Shown: positions 27,825-37,058 of the stretch, in pieces
How the letters are laid out: every line of letters starts with the position of its first letter
Numbering within the stretch: the first letter of the stretch is position 1
DNA from: CBDDIP01 sp965279405
GTDB taxonomy: Bacteria > Actinomycetota > Acidimicrobiia > Acidimicrobiales > Ilumatobacteraceae
Length of the DNA: 64,000 nt
Assembly (NCBI GenBank): GCA_965279405.1
Contig: OZ257157.1
Span: 3,286,001-3,350,000 of the forward strand
Direction: 5' to 3'
Program-made: the position numbers and the translations under genes
Notes under the pieces: generated by a model
What the model was told of the DNA's origin: nothing
The model's input: the letters and a program-made list of their open reading frames with translations, nothing else
Database searches by the model: none

Positions 27825-28331
27825 TCAGCCGCTGCTTGCCTCGTGCTCGCCGATCGAGTCCGGCACGAGGATCACGTAGTGAGCCGAGAAGTCGAGACGC
27901 AGGAAGACGTAGAACCACGAACCAGGCCCCATCGGCTTCGTCGACATCTCGTCGATCACGGGCCCGCCCTCACCGCTGCCGCGCCAACCCGGCGTGCCCA
28001 CTGGGAGTGTGACCGGCTCGGGTGTCCTCACCAGGAACACGATGCCGGTGGCCTCCCTCCCTGCTGCCTCGGGCATCACGCTTTCCACGCTGAACTCGCT
28101 TCCGATCGCGGTGAGCACGGTCGGGTTGTCGGCCAGCGTCGCTTGCGCGGCTGCAACGAGTTCGGGTGCCAACGTCCCGTCGGCGAGCATCGTTCGACCG
28201 CTCCAGAACGTCGCGTCGGGGTGCGCGTTCGCCGAGGCGAACGTCGTCGTTGGTCCCGCACCTCGGTCGCTGCAGCCGATCAGGCCCACCAACACCAGCA
28301 GGGCCGCCATGCCCTTGCGTTCCGCGCGCAC
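27825..28331 (-). CDS. Small lipoprotein, hypothetical
   Basis: A 168-residue protein with a lipoprotein signal: a basic N-terminus, the hydrophobic core ALLVLVGLIG and Cys20 in the lipobox. The mature part is a single domain of unknown family. The GTG at 28331 lies four bases after the stop of the inositol-phosphatase-like gene, implying coupled translation. An internal ATG at 28310 would still leave a complete lipobox. No function can be proposed. Confidence 0.65.
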   Translation of the reverse strand: MRAERKGMAALLVLVGLIGCSDRGAGPTTTFASANAHPDATFWSGRTMLADGTLAPELVAAAQATLADNPTVLTAIGSEFSVESVMPEAAGREATGIVFLVRTPEPVTLPVGTPGWRGSGEGGPVIDEMSTKPMGPGSWFYVFLRLDFSAHYVILVPDSIGEHEASSG

Positions 28332-28335
28332 GCTG

Positions 28336-29139
28336 TCATCCTGCCAGCGAGGCGACCTCGTGGTGGATCAGGCCGTTGGAGGAGATGGCAGTGTCGCTCT
28401 CGAACGTGCGCACGCCGTGGCGGTCGGTGAAGGTGCCGCCCGCTTCCTCGACGACCACCTGCACGGCGGCGAGGTCGTAGGGGGCGAGTCCGACCGCGTC
28501 GACGGCGAGGTCGATCGAGCCTTCGGCGACGAGCATGTGCTGCCAGAAGTCGCCGAAGCCTCGGGCGCGGTAGGCGCGCTGCTGCAGTGCGACGAGCTCG
28601 CTGGTGCGGCCGACCGCGTCCCACCCGGACGAGAACGTCACGCTGACCTGTGCTTCCTCGATGGTCGCCGTCGTCGAGACGTGGATCTGGCGCGACGCGG
28701 TGCCGACCGCAGCGAACGCGCCGAGACCCGTTGCGGCCCACCAGCGCCGGCCGAGCGACGGTGCCGAGACGACGCCGACGACGGGCCCGGCTTCGACGTG
28801 GGTGAGCGCGATCAGCGTGGCCCACACCGGGATGCGGCGGACGAAGTTGGAGGTGCCGTCGATCGGATCGACGACCCATCGCCACGGCGACTCGGCGTCA
28901 CCGACGAGCCCGTGCTCCTCGCCGAACAACCCGTGGGTCGGCCGCTCCGCGAGCACTCGCGACGAGATCGCCAGCTCGGTGTTGCGGTCAGCCTCGGTGA
29001 CCTCGGTGTGGTTGGCCTTCCAGTCCATGGTGAAGCTGCGCTGGTCGTAGGCCGGCAACGTGATCGCGTCGGCGTCGTCGGCCATCGAGAGGGCGAAGGC
29101 CAGCTCGCCGGCCAGGTCGAGACCGTGGACGATGCTCAT
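28336..29139 (-). CDS. Inositol monophosphatase-family phosphatase (possible histidinol-phosphatase)
   Basis: A 267-residue Mg-dependent phosphatase of the IMPase/FBPase fold. TEAD lies at residues 48-51, GEEHG at 73-77 and the metal-binding signature DPIDGT at 91-96. The C-terminal Asp motif is YDLAAVQVVVEEAGG rather than the usual WDxAA. In actinobacteria, paralogues of this family act as inositol monophosphatase or as the histidinol-phosphatase HisN, and the sequence does not separate these. Its ATG overlaps the upstream enoyl-CoA hydratase stop (ATGA at 29136-29139). Confidence 0.88.
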   Translation of the reverse strand: MSIVHGLDLAGELAFALSMADDADAITLPAYDQRSFTMDWKANHTEVTEADRNTELAISSRVLAERPTHGLFGEEHGLVGDAESPWRWVVDPIDGTSNFVRRIPVWATLIALTHVEAGPVVGVVSAPSLGRRWWAATGLGAFAAVGTASRQIHVSTTATIEEAQVSVTFSSGWDAVGRTSELVALQQRAYRARGFGDFWQHMLVAEGSIDLAVDAVGLAPYDLAAVQVVVEEAGGTFTDRHGVRTFESDTAISSNGLIHHEVASLAG

Positions 29140-29936
29140 TGGCGGAATTCCGGCTTGCGCTTCTCCTGCAACGCGGCCAACCCCTCCGCGGCATCGGCGC
29201 CGAGGAAGTTGAGCATCTCGTAGGCCAGCGACGCCTCGAAGTTGGGAAGCGCCTGGCGCAGCCAGTGGTTCAGTGCCCGCTTCGTCATCGTGGTCGCGTC
29301 ACGCGGCCCGCGGGCCAGCTTCTCGGCGATGGCGAACGCGGTGGGCAGCACGTCGGCAGCCGGCACGGCTTTGGAGACGAGGCCGATCCGCTCCGCCTCG
29401 CGGCCGTCGATGAAGTCGCTCGTGAGGAGGTAGTACTTCGCCTTCGCCATGCCGCACAGCAGCGGCCAGATCGCCACGGCGTGATCGCCGGCGCCGACGC
29501 CGAGCCGGATGTGGCCGTCGGTGAAGCGGGTGTCCTCGTCGATGATCGAGATGTCGGCGAGCAGCGCGACCGCCAACCCGGCGCCGACGGCGACGCCGTT
29601 GATCGCGCTGATGATCGGCGTGTCGCACTCGATCATCGTCCGCACGATGTCGCCGGCCTCGCGCATCACCCGCATCGTCTGCGCGTGGTTGCCGACCTGA
29701 TCGGCGATCCAGTCGAGATCGCCGCCCGCGCTGAACGCCTTGCCCTCGCCGGTCACCACGACGGCGCGCACGTCGTCGTCGTGCGAGATGTCGTGGAAGA
29801 TGCGCGCCAGCTCGGCGTGCAGCACGGCATCGGTGGCGTTGAGCTTGCCCGGGTTGGAGAGCGTCAGCAGGAGCACGCCGTGCTCCCGGTGCTCGATGAT
29901 CAGCCGTTCGTACAGCGCATATCGGTCAGTCGCCAC
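29136..29936 (-). CDS. Enoyl-CoA hydratase/isomerase family protein
   Basis: A 266-residue crotonase-fold protein. The oxyanion-hole segments are FSAGGDLDWI near residue 70 and NGVAVGAGLAVALLADI near residue 115. In the second segment the crotonase Glu is not obvious: VGAGDHAVAIWPLLCG carries an Asp where many hydratases have the catalytic Glu. It may therefore be an isomerase or another crotonase-type reaction. The GTG start at 29936 lies 16 bases from the dxs stop on the same strand. It overlaps the next gene by four bases, forming a coupled pair with an unrelated phosphatase. Confidence 0.87.
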   Translation of the reverse strand: MATDRYALYERLIIEHREHGVLLLTLSNPGKLNATDAVLHAELARIFHDISHDDDVRAVVVTGEGKAFSAGGDLDWIADQVGNHAQTMRVMREAGDIVRTMIECDTPIISAINGVAVGAGLAVALLADISIIDEDTRFTDGHIRLGVGAGDHAVAIWPLLCGMAKAKYYLLTSDFIDGREAERIGLVSKAVPAADVLPTAFAIAEKLARGPRDATTMTKRALNHWLRQALPNFEASLAYEMLNFLGADAAEGLAALQEKRKPEFRQ

Positions 29937-29952
29937 GGCGGCAGGGTAGCGA

Positions 29953-31908
29953 TCAGAGCGCGGCGCGGATGGTGGCGGCGATGCCGTCGGCGTCGAGGCC
30001 GAAGCGGGCCAGTATCTGATCCGGGCGGGCCTGGGGGATGAACTGCGTCGGCAGCCCGAGCACCGTGACGGGAACGGTGCAGTCGATCGCTCGCACCTGC
30101 TGGGCGATCGTCGTCCCGACGCCGCCGTCGGCGATGCCGTCCTCGCACGTGATGACCGCTCGATGAGTCGCCGCGTCGGCGATCATCGCCTCGTCCAGCG
30201 GAGCGCACGAACGCACGTCCCAGACCGTCACATCGATGCCCTCGAGCGCCAGCGCCTCGGCGGCCTTGCGTGCCGGGGTGACGAGCTTGCCGATGGCCAG
30301 CACGCACACCCGACCGTCGCCGCGGCGGACCTGCCGTGCCCGCAGCCCGACGCCGACCTCGTGCTCGGTGACCTGAACGGCGGCGCCGCTCGGGTACCGG
30401 ATCGCGACTGGGCCTTCGTCGGCGAGTGCCAGCGCGTCGTGGAGCATCACCTGCAGCTCCTGTGCGCTCGACGGCGCGAGCACGCGCATGCCCGGCACCT
30501 TGGTCAGCAGCGCCAGGTCGTACACGCCGTGGTGGCTCGGGCCGTTGTCGCCGGTGATGCCGGCGCGGTCGATGCAGAACACCACGGGCAGCCGGTGCAG
30601 GGCGACGTCGTAGACCACCTGGTCCCACGCCCGGTTGAGGAACGTGCTGTAGATCGCGACGACCGGGCGCAGGCCGCCCATCGCCATGCCGGCGGCACCG
30701 GTGACGGCGTGCTGCTCGGCGATGCCGACGTCGAAGAAGCGATCCGGGAAGCGAGCCTCGAAGGGGATCAACCCGGTCGGGCCGGGCATGGCCGCAGTGA
30801 TCGCCACGACGCGCGGGTCGGCGTCGGCCTCCTTGATGATCGCCTCGGCGAAGGCTTGGGTGTAGCCGGTGGGCACGGCCTTCGGCGGTCCGACCATTGG
30901 ATCGAAGACCGGTGCGTCATGGAGGTGCTTCTCGTCGTCGTCCTCGGCCGGCGGGTAGCCGCGGCCCTTCTGCGTCACGAGGTGCACGAGGATCGGGCCC
31001 TCGGCCGAGAGCTCCACCGCGTTGCGCAGCGTGCGCTCCATCTCGGCGATGTCGTGCCCGTCGATCGGGCCGACGTAGCGGATGCCGAGCGCCTCGAAGA
31101 ACGACGGCGGCTGGAGGAACTCGCGCACTGCGGCCTTGAACGCCTCGACGCCCTTCTCCGCTTGCTCGCCGACGTACGGCAGGTCGCGAAGGAACCGCTC
31201 GATGCGGCGCTGGCGGCGCACGTACACCGGGTTGGCGCGGATGGAGGTGAGGCTGTGGGCCAGCTTCTCGGTGATGCGTGACGGCAGGCTCGGCTGCTCG
31301 TCGATCACCTCGGCGACCTCGGGCTCGCCGAACGCGCTCGGCAGGTCGGCGGTGAGGTTGGAGATCGTCGGCGCGTAGCTGCGGCCGTTGTCGTTGAGGA
31401 TGACGATGACGCGCTGGCGCGAGTGACCGAGGTTGTTCAACGCCTCGTAGGCCATGCCGCCGGTCATCGAGCCGTCACCGATCACGGCGACGATGTGGCG
31501 GTGGTGGTCCACGCCGGCGTCGCGGGCGACGGCGAGGCCGTAGGCGTAGGACAGGATCGTCGAGGCGTGGCTGTTCTCGACGAGGTCGTGGGCGCTCTCC
31601 TCGCGGCTCGGGTAGCCGGACAGCCCACCGGCCTGGCGGAGACCCTCGAACCCGGCCTGGCGCCCGGTGACGATCTTGTGCACGTAGGCCTGATGGCCGG
31701 TGTCCCACAGGATGGCGTCGGTGGGGGAGTCGAACACCCGGTGCAGCGCCAGCGTCAGCTCGACCGCCCCGAGGTTGGACCCGAGATGACCGCCCGTCTC
31801 GGCGACCGCCTGGACGACGAAGTCGCGGATCTCACCGGAGAGGTCGTCCAGCTCGGCGTAGCTGAGCTGGCGAAGGTCGCTCGGTTGGCGGATCTGCTTC
31901 AACACCAT
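29953..31908 (-). CDS. dxs: 1-deoxy-D-xylulose-5-phosphate synthase
   Basis: A 651-residue ThDP enzyme joining pyruvate and glyceraldehyde 3-phosphate, the first committed step of the MEP isoprenoid pathway. GGHLGSNLG with His41 is at residues 39-47 and GDGSMTGG at 144-151. The C-terminal transketolase half has DVGIAEQHAVTGAAG, including the catalytic Glu, and CIDRAGITGDNGPSHHG. The ATG at 31908 was chosen because its N-terminus matches DXS proteins; the open frame continues upstream through sequence antisense to the next gene. It requires TPP, which the riboswitch operon at 8476-13629 supplies. Confidence 0.96.
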   Translation of the reverse strand: MVLKQIRQPSDLRQLSYAELDDLSGEIRDFVVQAVAETGGHLGSNLGAVELTLALHRVFDSPTDAILWDTGHQAYVHKIVTGRQAGFEGLRQAGGLSGYPSREESAHDLVENSHASTILSYAYGLAVARDAGVDHHRHIVAVIGDGSMTGGMAYEALNNLGHSRQRVIVILNDNGRSYAPTISNLTADLPSAFGEPEVAEVIDEQPSLPSRITEKLAHSLTSIRANPVYVRRQRRIERFLRDLPYVGEQAEKGVEAFKAAVREFLQPPSFFEALGIRYVGPIDGHDIAEMERTLRNAVELSAEGPILVHLVTQKGRGYPPAEDDDEKHLHDAPVFDPMVGPPKAVPTGYTQAFAEAIIKEADADPRVVAITAAMPGPTGLIPFEARFPDRFFDVGIAEQHAVTGAAGMAMGGLRPVVAIYSTFLNRAWDQVVYDVALHRLPVVFCIDRAGITGDNGPSHHGVYDLALLTKVPGMRVLAPSSAQELQVMLHDALALADEGPVAIRYPSGAAVQVTEHEVGVGLRARQVRRGDGRVCVLAIGKLVTPARKAAEALALEGIDVTVWDVRSCAPLDEAMIADAATHRAVITCEDGIADGGVGTTIAQQVRAIDCTVPVTVLGLPTQFIPQARPDQILARFGLDADGIAATIRAAL

Positions 31909-31992
31909 GACACCGAGCACGCTATCCGGATGGCCTGTCCCGTCGGCGTCACGCCTCGGGTCGGTGCGGACGCCCCCGCTAGGTTCCGGCGC

Positions 31993-32778
31993 ATGTCGTC
32001 TGCCCTCTTCGATCTGCACGGACACGTCGCCCTCGTCACCGGTGGCAACAGCGGGATCGGCCTCGGCATGGCCGATGCGCTGGCCGCCCACGGTGCGTCC
32101 GTGGCGATCTGGGGCACCAACGCCGACAAGAACGCCGCCGCCGCCGAGCAGCTGCGTGCCCACGGTGGTCAGGTCCTCGACCTCGTCTGCGACGTCGGCG
32201 ACCAGGGCGCGGTGATCAGCGGCATGGCCGAGGTGGTTGCCTCCCTCGGCCGCGTCGACTCCTGCTTCGTCAACGCCGGCGTCAGCGGGAAGGCGCCGAG
32301 CTTCATCGGGATGACCGACGACGAGTGGCACCGGGTGCTGCGGGTGAACCTCGACGGCGCGTTCTACACGGCGCAGGAAGCGGTCAAGCACATGGTGCAG
32401 CGGCACGGCGCCGGCGACACCGCCGGTGGCTCGATCGTCTTCACGTCGTCCGGGTCGGCGTTCTTCGGCGCCCAGCGCGGGCAGCACTACGCCAGCTCGA
32501 AGGGTGCCGTCATCTCGATGATGAAGGGCATCGCTGTCGAGCACGCCCGCCACGGCGTGCGTTGCAACGCGCTGATCCCGGGATGGATCGAGAGCGACAT
32601 GACCGCGCCGGCGTTCGGTTGGGACAAGTTCGTCGACAACGTCATGCCCCGCCTGCCGGCTCGGCGATGGGGTGTCGGTGCCGACTTCGGCGGCATCGCC
32701 GTGTACCTCGCCAGCGCGGCCAGCAGCTACCACACCGCGGACGCGATCACGATCGACGGCGGCTACTACTCGTTCTAG
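31993..32778 (+). CDS. Short-chain dehydrogenase/reductase
   Basis: A 261-residue classical SDR. The cofactor motif TGGNSGIG lies near residues 16-23, NAGVSG near 92, the Ser in FTSSGSA near 150 and Tyr-x3-Lys as YASSK near 165-169. GWIESDM follows and TIDGGYYSF ends the protein, as in the gluconate/ketoacyl-type SDR groups. It is the first gene of a same-strand run with an SMP-30 lactonase, a ThDP enzyme and an MFS transporter, which suggests oxidation of a sugar or hydroxyacid. Confidence 0.87.
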   Translation: MSSALFDLHGHVALVTGGNSGIGLGMADALAAHGASVAIWGTNADKNAAAAEQLRAHGGQVLDLVCDVGDQGAVISGMAEVVASLGRVDSCFVNAGVSGKAPSFIGMTDDEWHRVLRVNLDGAFYTAQEAVKHMVQRHGAGDTAGGSIVFTSSGSAFFGAQRGQHYASSKGAVISMMKGIAVEHARHGVRCNALIPGWIESDMTAPAFGWDKFVDNVMPRLPARRWGVGADFGGIAVYLASAASSYHTADAITIDGGYYSF

Positions 32779-32804
32779 ACACGCAGTTCCGAAGGGGTAT
32801 CGAC

Positions 32805-33635
32805 ATGGCCGAGATCGAAGTGCTGGCATGGGGCTACGGGCTCGTCGAAGGGCCGCGCGTCGACTCGCTCGGCAACCTGTACTTCTCCGACGTCCACAAC
32901 GGCGGGGTGCATCGTCGTTCACCGGACGGCGACATCGACGTGGTCGTGCCGAAGCGACGTGGCGTCGGCGGCATCGCCCTGCACGCCGACGGCGGACTGG
33001 TCGTCTCGGGCCGCAACATCTGCCACGTGCGCGACGGCGAGACGCGCATCGTCTTCGCTCCCGATGCTCCCGGCCTCAACGACATCTTCGTCGACGCCAA
33101 GGGCCGGGTGATCTGCGGCACGATGCGCTCCGATCCGTTCGCCTTCGACGGCCCGCGCACACCGGGGGAGTGCTGGCGCGTCGATGGCGAAGGTGAGGCC
33201 ACCGAGCTCTACGGCGACATCGCGCTGACCAACGGCATCGGCCTGTCGCCGGACGGGACGGTGCTGTACCACTCGGACACCACGCGGGGCGTGTGGGCAC
33301 ACGACTACGACGACGGCGCGGTCAGCAACCGCCGGCTGCTGCTGCACGGCGACGGCCTGCAGTCCGACGGGCTGGCGGTGGACGAGGACGGCAACATCTG
33401 GGTGGCCGACGTGTCGGGCTCCGGCGCGCTGCGCGGCTACTCACCCGACGGCTCCGAGATCGCACGTGTCACCGTGCCGGCACGAATGGTCACGAGCGTC
33501 TGCTTCGGCGGTGCGGATCGCCGCGACCTCTACATCGTCACCGGCGACAACACCGAGGACGAATCGCGGCAGGGGACGATCTACCGCACGCGCGCCGACG
33601 TGCCCGGGTGCGCGGTCGCCTCCGCGATGGTGTGA
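32805..33635 (+). CDS. SMP-30/gluconolactonase-family protein
   Basis: A 276-residue beta-propeller protein of the SMP-30/gluconolactonase/LRE group. The metal ligands can be seen as LVEGPRVDSLGNLYFSDV (the Glu near residue 15), LNDIFVDAKG (the Asn near residue 95), ALTNGIGLSPDG (near 145) and SDGLAVDEDGNIWVADV (the Asp near 190). Such enzymes open sugar lactones. The gene follows the SDR with a 26-base gap and has a GAAGGGG ribosome-binding site. The pair SDR plus lactonase fits stepwise oxidation of a sugar to a sugar acid. Confidence 0.88.
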   Translation: MAEIEVLAWGYGLVEGPRVDSLGNLYFSDVHNGGVHRRSPDGDIDVVVPKRRGVGGIALHADGGLVVSGRNICHVRDGETRIVFAPDAPGLNDIFVDAKGRVICGTMRSDPFAFDGPRTPGECWRVDGEGEATELYGDIALTNGIGLSPDGTVLYHSDTTRGVWAHDYDDGAVSNRRLLLHGDGLQSDGLAVDEDGNIWVADVSGSGALRGYSPDGSEIARVTVPARMVTSVCFGGADRRDLYIVTGDNTEDESRQGTIYRTRADVPGCAVASAMV

Positions 33636-33645
33636 CACTGACGGC

Positions 33646-35271
33646 ATGGGGAACGAGATCGTCACCGGTCACGCCGGTGAGCAAGCCGTCGCCGCGCTGA
33701 TGCGCTACGGCACGGACGTGATGTTCACGCTGAACGGCGGTCACATCTGGCCGCTGTACGAAGCGGCACGGAACCAAGGGATGCGCGTCGTCGACACGCG
33801 TCACGAGCAGACCGCGACGTTCGCCGCGGAGGGGTGGGCCAAGCTCACCCGCAAGCCCGGCTTCGCCGCGCTCACCGCCGGGCCAGGCATCACCAACGGC
33901 GTGTCAGCGACGACGTCCGCGTGGTTCAACGGTTCGCCGGTCGTCGTGCTCGGCGGGCGCGCACCCGAGGCTCGTTGGGGTGCGGGTTCGCTGCAGGAGA
34001 TGGATCACGTGCCGGTGATGTCGTCGATCACCAAGTCGGCCACCACCGTCAAGAACCCGTCGCAGGCGGGGATGATGGTGCACGCCGCGGCGAAGCTGTC
34101 GATGACGCCGCACCGCGGGCCGACGTTCCTCGACTTCCCCCTCGACGTGCTCTTCGGCCCGTCGTCGGGCGAGGTGCCCGATCCGCCCGACGGCTCGCTC
34201 AGCATCAGCCCCGACCCGGCAGAGGTGAACACGCTCGCTCGACTGATCGCCGAGGCCGAGCGGCCGGCGTTCATCGTCGGTTCCGACGTCTACTGGGATG
34301 GCGCGTGGGAGGAGCTGCGCGCTGCCGCCGAGCACCTGCGCGTGCCGTGCTTCTTCAACGGCCTTGGCCGCGGCACGATGCCGGCCGATCACGAGCTGGC
34401 CTTCCTGCGCACCCGCGGGCTGCTCAAGCAGCGCGCCGACCTCGTGGTGGTGCTCGGCACGCCCCTGGACTTCCGCCTCGGGTTCGGGCAGTTCGGCAAC
34501 GCACAGGTCGCCCACGTCGTCGACTCCGACGCGCAGCGCGCCGGGCACGTCTCGGTCCCGACGGTCGCCGGTGACGCGCGGCTCGTGCTCTACGCACTCG
34601 CCGAGCACAACGGCGACCGCACCGACCACGAGGACTGGATCGCCGAGCTGCGCAGCGCGGAGCGTTCGGCGATCGCCACCGATCGGGCGCTGCTGGACAG
34701 CGACTCGGCACCCATCAAGCCGAGCCGCATCTACGGCGAGCTGTCCAAGCGCCTCGCTCGCGACGCGGTCGTGATCTGCGACGGCGGCGACTTCGCCTCC
34801 TACGCCGGCAAGTTCGTCGAGGTCTTCGAGCCCGGCTGCTGGCTGGACACCGGTCCGTACGGCTGCCTCGGCAACGGGCCCGGGTACGCGATCGCGGCGC
34901 GGGTCGCCCGTCCGTCGAGCCAGATCGCGCTGCTCCTCGGCGACGGCGCTGCCGGCTTCAGCCTGATGGACGTCGACACGATGGTCCGCCACCAGCTGCC
35001 CGTCGTGATGGTGGTCGGCAACAACGGCATCTGGGGGTTGGAGAAGCACCCGATGCAGGCGATCTACGGCTGGGACGTGGCCTGCGACCTGCAACCGGCG
35101 TGCCGCTACGACGACGTCGTCAAGGCGTTGGGCGGCGGCGGCGAGACCGTCACCGAGCCGAGCGAGATCGGCCCGGCGATGGATCGCGCCTTCGCCTCGG
35201 GCGTGCCCTACCTCGTCAACGTGATGACCGATCCGAGCGACGTCTACCCGCGCAGCTCAAACCTCGGATGA
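33646..35271 (+). CDS. ThDP-dependent enzyme, acetolactate synthase/2-hydroxyacyl-CoA lyase-like
   Basis: A 541-residue protein of the acetolactate synthase/pyruvate decarboxylase superfamily. The activating Glu lies in DTRHEQTATFAAEGWAK near residue 55. GDGAAGFSLMDVDT to VGNN is the C-terminal ThDP/Mg motif, near residues 430-458. It resembles the IlvG-like or oxalyl-CoA decarboxylase-like group more than anabolic IlvB, and no IlvN partner is next to it. It starts ten bases after the lactonase stop and precedes an MFS gene, so a catabolic 2-ketoacid reaction is more likely than branched-chain amino acid synthesis. Confidence 0.85.
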   Translation: MGNEIVTGHAGEQAVAALMRYGTDVMFTLNGGHIWPLYEAARNQGMRVVDTRHEQTATFAAEGWAKLTRKPGFAALTAGPGITNGVSATTSAWFNGSPVVVLGGRAPEARWGAGSLQEMDHVPVMSSITKSATTVKNPSQAGMMVHAAAKLSMTPHRGPTFLDFPLDVLFGPSSGEVPDPPDGSLSISPDPAEVNTLARLIAEAERPAFIVGSDVYWDGAWEELRAAAEHLRVPCFFNGLGRGTMPADHELAFLRTRGLLKQRADLVVVLGTPLDFRLGFGQFGNAQVAHVVDSDAQRAGHVSVPTVAGDARLVLYALAEHNGDRTDHEDWIAELRSAERSAIATDRALLDSDSAPIKPSRIYGELSKRLARDAVVICDGGDFASYAGKFVEVFEPGCWLDTGPYGCLGNGPGYAIAARVARPSSQIALLLGDGAAGFSLMDVDTMVRHQLPVVMVVGNNGIWGLEKHPMQAIYGWDVACDLQPACRYDDVVKALGGGGETVTEPSEIGPAMDRAFASGVPYLVNVMTDPSDVYPRSSNLG

Positions 35272-35320
35272 CGGAAATCGAGCTCACCCGCGAGGCGGCC
35301 TCCCAGTAGCGTCACGAAAC

Positions 35321-36616
35321 GTGCTGCGCCGGCCGTCCTACCACTGGGTCGTCTTCGGGTCGGCGTTCGTCATCCTCCTGTTCGCTGCCGGGACGCGCAG
35401 CGCCGCGGGCGTGCTCATCGATCCGTTGCACGACGAGTTCGGCTGGAGCCGCGGCACGATCGGCATCGCGGTCAGCATCAACGTGCTGCTGTACGGGTTC
35501 ATCGGGCCGTTCGCCGCAGCGCTGCAAGACCGTTACGGCCTGCGCCGCGTCACCGTGACCGCGCTGCTCATCATCTCCGGTGGCTGCGTGCTCACCAGTC
35601 AGATCCACTCGGTGTGGCAGCTCTACCTGCTGTGGGGCTTCGTCGTCGGGGTCGGCACCGGGTGCATGGCCACCGTGTTCGCCAGCACGGTCGCTTCCCG
35701 CTGGTTCGTGCACCGTCGCGGTCTCGTCACGGGTGCGCTGACCGCTGCGTCGGCGAGTGGGCAGCTCGTCTTCCTGCCCGTCCTCACTCGCCTCGCCGAT
35801 CACGTCGGCTGGCGATGGGTCGGCGTCGTCGTCGGGTGCAGCGCGCTCGTCGGCATCCCCGTCGTGCTCGCCTTCCTGCGCAACCGCCCGGCCGACATCG
35901 GGCTGCTGCCGCTCGGCGCAGCACCGGACTACGTGCCGCCGAAGCCCGTGGGCAACCCGATCGGCGCGGCGTTCGGGGCGTTGCGATCGGCGTGGACCAG
36001 CGGCACGTTCTGGCTCCTGTGGGGCAGCTTCCTCGTCTGCGGGCTGTCGACCAACGGGCTGGTGCAGACGCACTTCATCTCTGCCGCGCATGACCACGGC
36101 ATCAGCCACACGACGGCCGGCGGCTACCTCGCCTTGATCGGCGGTTTCGACGTCATCGGCACCATCGCCTCCGGCTACCTCACCGACCGCTACGACCCGC
36201 GCAAGCTCCTCGTCGGGTACTACCTGCTGCGGGGCCTGAGCCTGTTCGTGCTCGACCCGGCGCTGTCGTTCGGTGGTGGCGGGCTCGTGCCGTTCATGGT
36301 CTTCTACGGGCTCGACTGGGTGGCCACCGTCCCGCCGACGATCGCCATCTGCGTGCGCCAGTTCGGTCCGGCCCGCGCCCCACTCGTCTACGGCTGGGTG
36401 TTCGCCGGGCACCAGATCGGTGGCGCGCTGATGGCATGGGGTGCGGGAGCGCTGCACGACAGCACGGGCAGCTACCACCTCGCCTTCGTCATCGCCGGCA
36501 TCGCCTGCCTGCTGGCCGCGTCCGGCGTCATGAAGATCCGCTTCGACCAAGCCGAACCGACGTTCCCGTCGTTCGACGACTCGCCGACCCCGAGCCCGGA
36601 GTCCGTCCCCGTGTGA
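35321..36616 (+). CDS. MFS transporter (oxalate/monocarboxylate-like)
   Basis: A 431-residue major facilitator with twelve predicted membrane segments. The loop motif between the second and third helices is AALQDRYGLRRV near residue 66. The first half carries GVGTGCMATVFASTVASRWF, similar to oxalate/formate and monocarboxylate transporters. A Pro/Ser-rich cytosolic tail ends the protein. The GTG start at 35321 lies 49 bases after the ThDP enzyme stop. The position suggests uptake of the substrate or export of a product of the upstream enzymes. Confidence 0.88.
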   Translation: MLRRPSYHWVVFGSAFVILLFAAGTRSAAGVLIDPLHDEFGWSRGTIGIAVSINVLLYGFIGPFAAALQDRYGLRRVTVTALLIISGGCVLTSQIHSVWQLYLLWGFVVGVGTGCMATVFASTVASRWFVHRRGLVTGALTAASASGQLVFLPVLTRLADHVGWRWVGVVVGCSALVGIPVVLAFLRNRPADIGLLPLGAAPDYVPPKPVGNPIGAAFGALRSAWTSGTFWLLWGSFLVCGLSTNGLVQTHFISAAHDHGISHTTAGGYLALIGGFDVIGTIASGYLTDRYDPRKLLVGYYLLRGLSLFVLDPALSFGGGGLVPFMVFYGLDWVATVPPTIAICVRQFGPARAPLVYGWVFAGHQIGGALMAWGAGALHDSTGSYHLAFVIAGIACLLAASGVMKIRFDQAEPTFPSFDDSPTPSPESVPV

Positions 36617-36628
36617 GCCGGTTGCTCG

Positions 36629-37012
36629 TCAGCCGCAGCGGCTCTTGTCGAGGAAGCGGTCGACCTCGACGAGCACGCGGGTGACCTTGCCGACCGCGAC
36701 GAGACCACGCGGGTCGCTGACCGAGACGGTGAACACCAGTCGGCGACCGTCGATCTTCTCGAGCATCGCTTCGGCTTCCACCTCGACGCCGATCGAGGTC
36801 GGCTGGAGGTGGTCGATCTGCACGCGCATGCCCACGGACGTCATGCCGGGGGGCAGGTGGCCGGCGAGTGCCTGGCACGCGGCCTCCTCGACGAGGGCAA
36901 CCACTCGCGGCGTGCCGAGCACCGGCACCTCGCCCGACTTCAGCGCGATCGCCGTGTCGGCTTCCGTCACCACGAGGGTGGTGACTCCACGTTGACCGAT
37001 CTCGGCTCCCAC
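36629..37012 (-). CDS. Hotdog-fold thioesterase (fluoroacetyl-CoA thioesterase FlK-like)
   Basis: A 127-residue hotdog-fold protein. The catalytic Glu is in VVALVEEAACQAL, and THR/Ser-His-type residues follow as PPGMTSVGMRVQIDHLQPT, resembling the FlK/YbgC-like thioesterase layout. It probably hydrolyses small acyl-CoA thioesters. The GTG start at 37012 is used; the open frame has no better upstream start in good context. It is convergent with the MFS gene, 12 bases between the stops. Confidence 0.82.
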   Translation of the reverse strand: MGAEIGQRGVTTLVVTEADTAIALKSGEVPVLGTPRVVALVEEAACQALAGHLPPGMTSVGMRVQIDHLQPTSIGVEVEAEAMLEKIDGRRLVFTVSVSDPRGLVAVGKVTRVLVEVDRFLDKSRCG

Positions 37013-37058
37013 GGGCTGACACGCTACGGCGTGTCGCCCCTCAGCGCTGCAACGGCCA

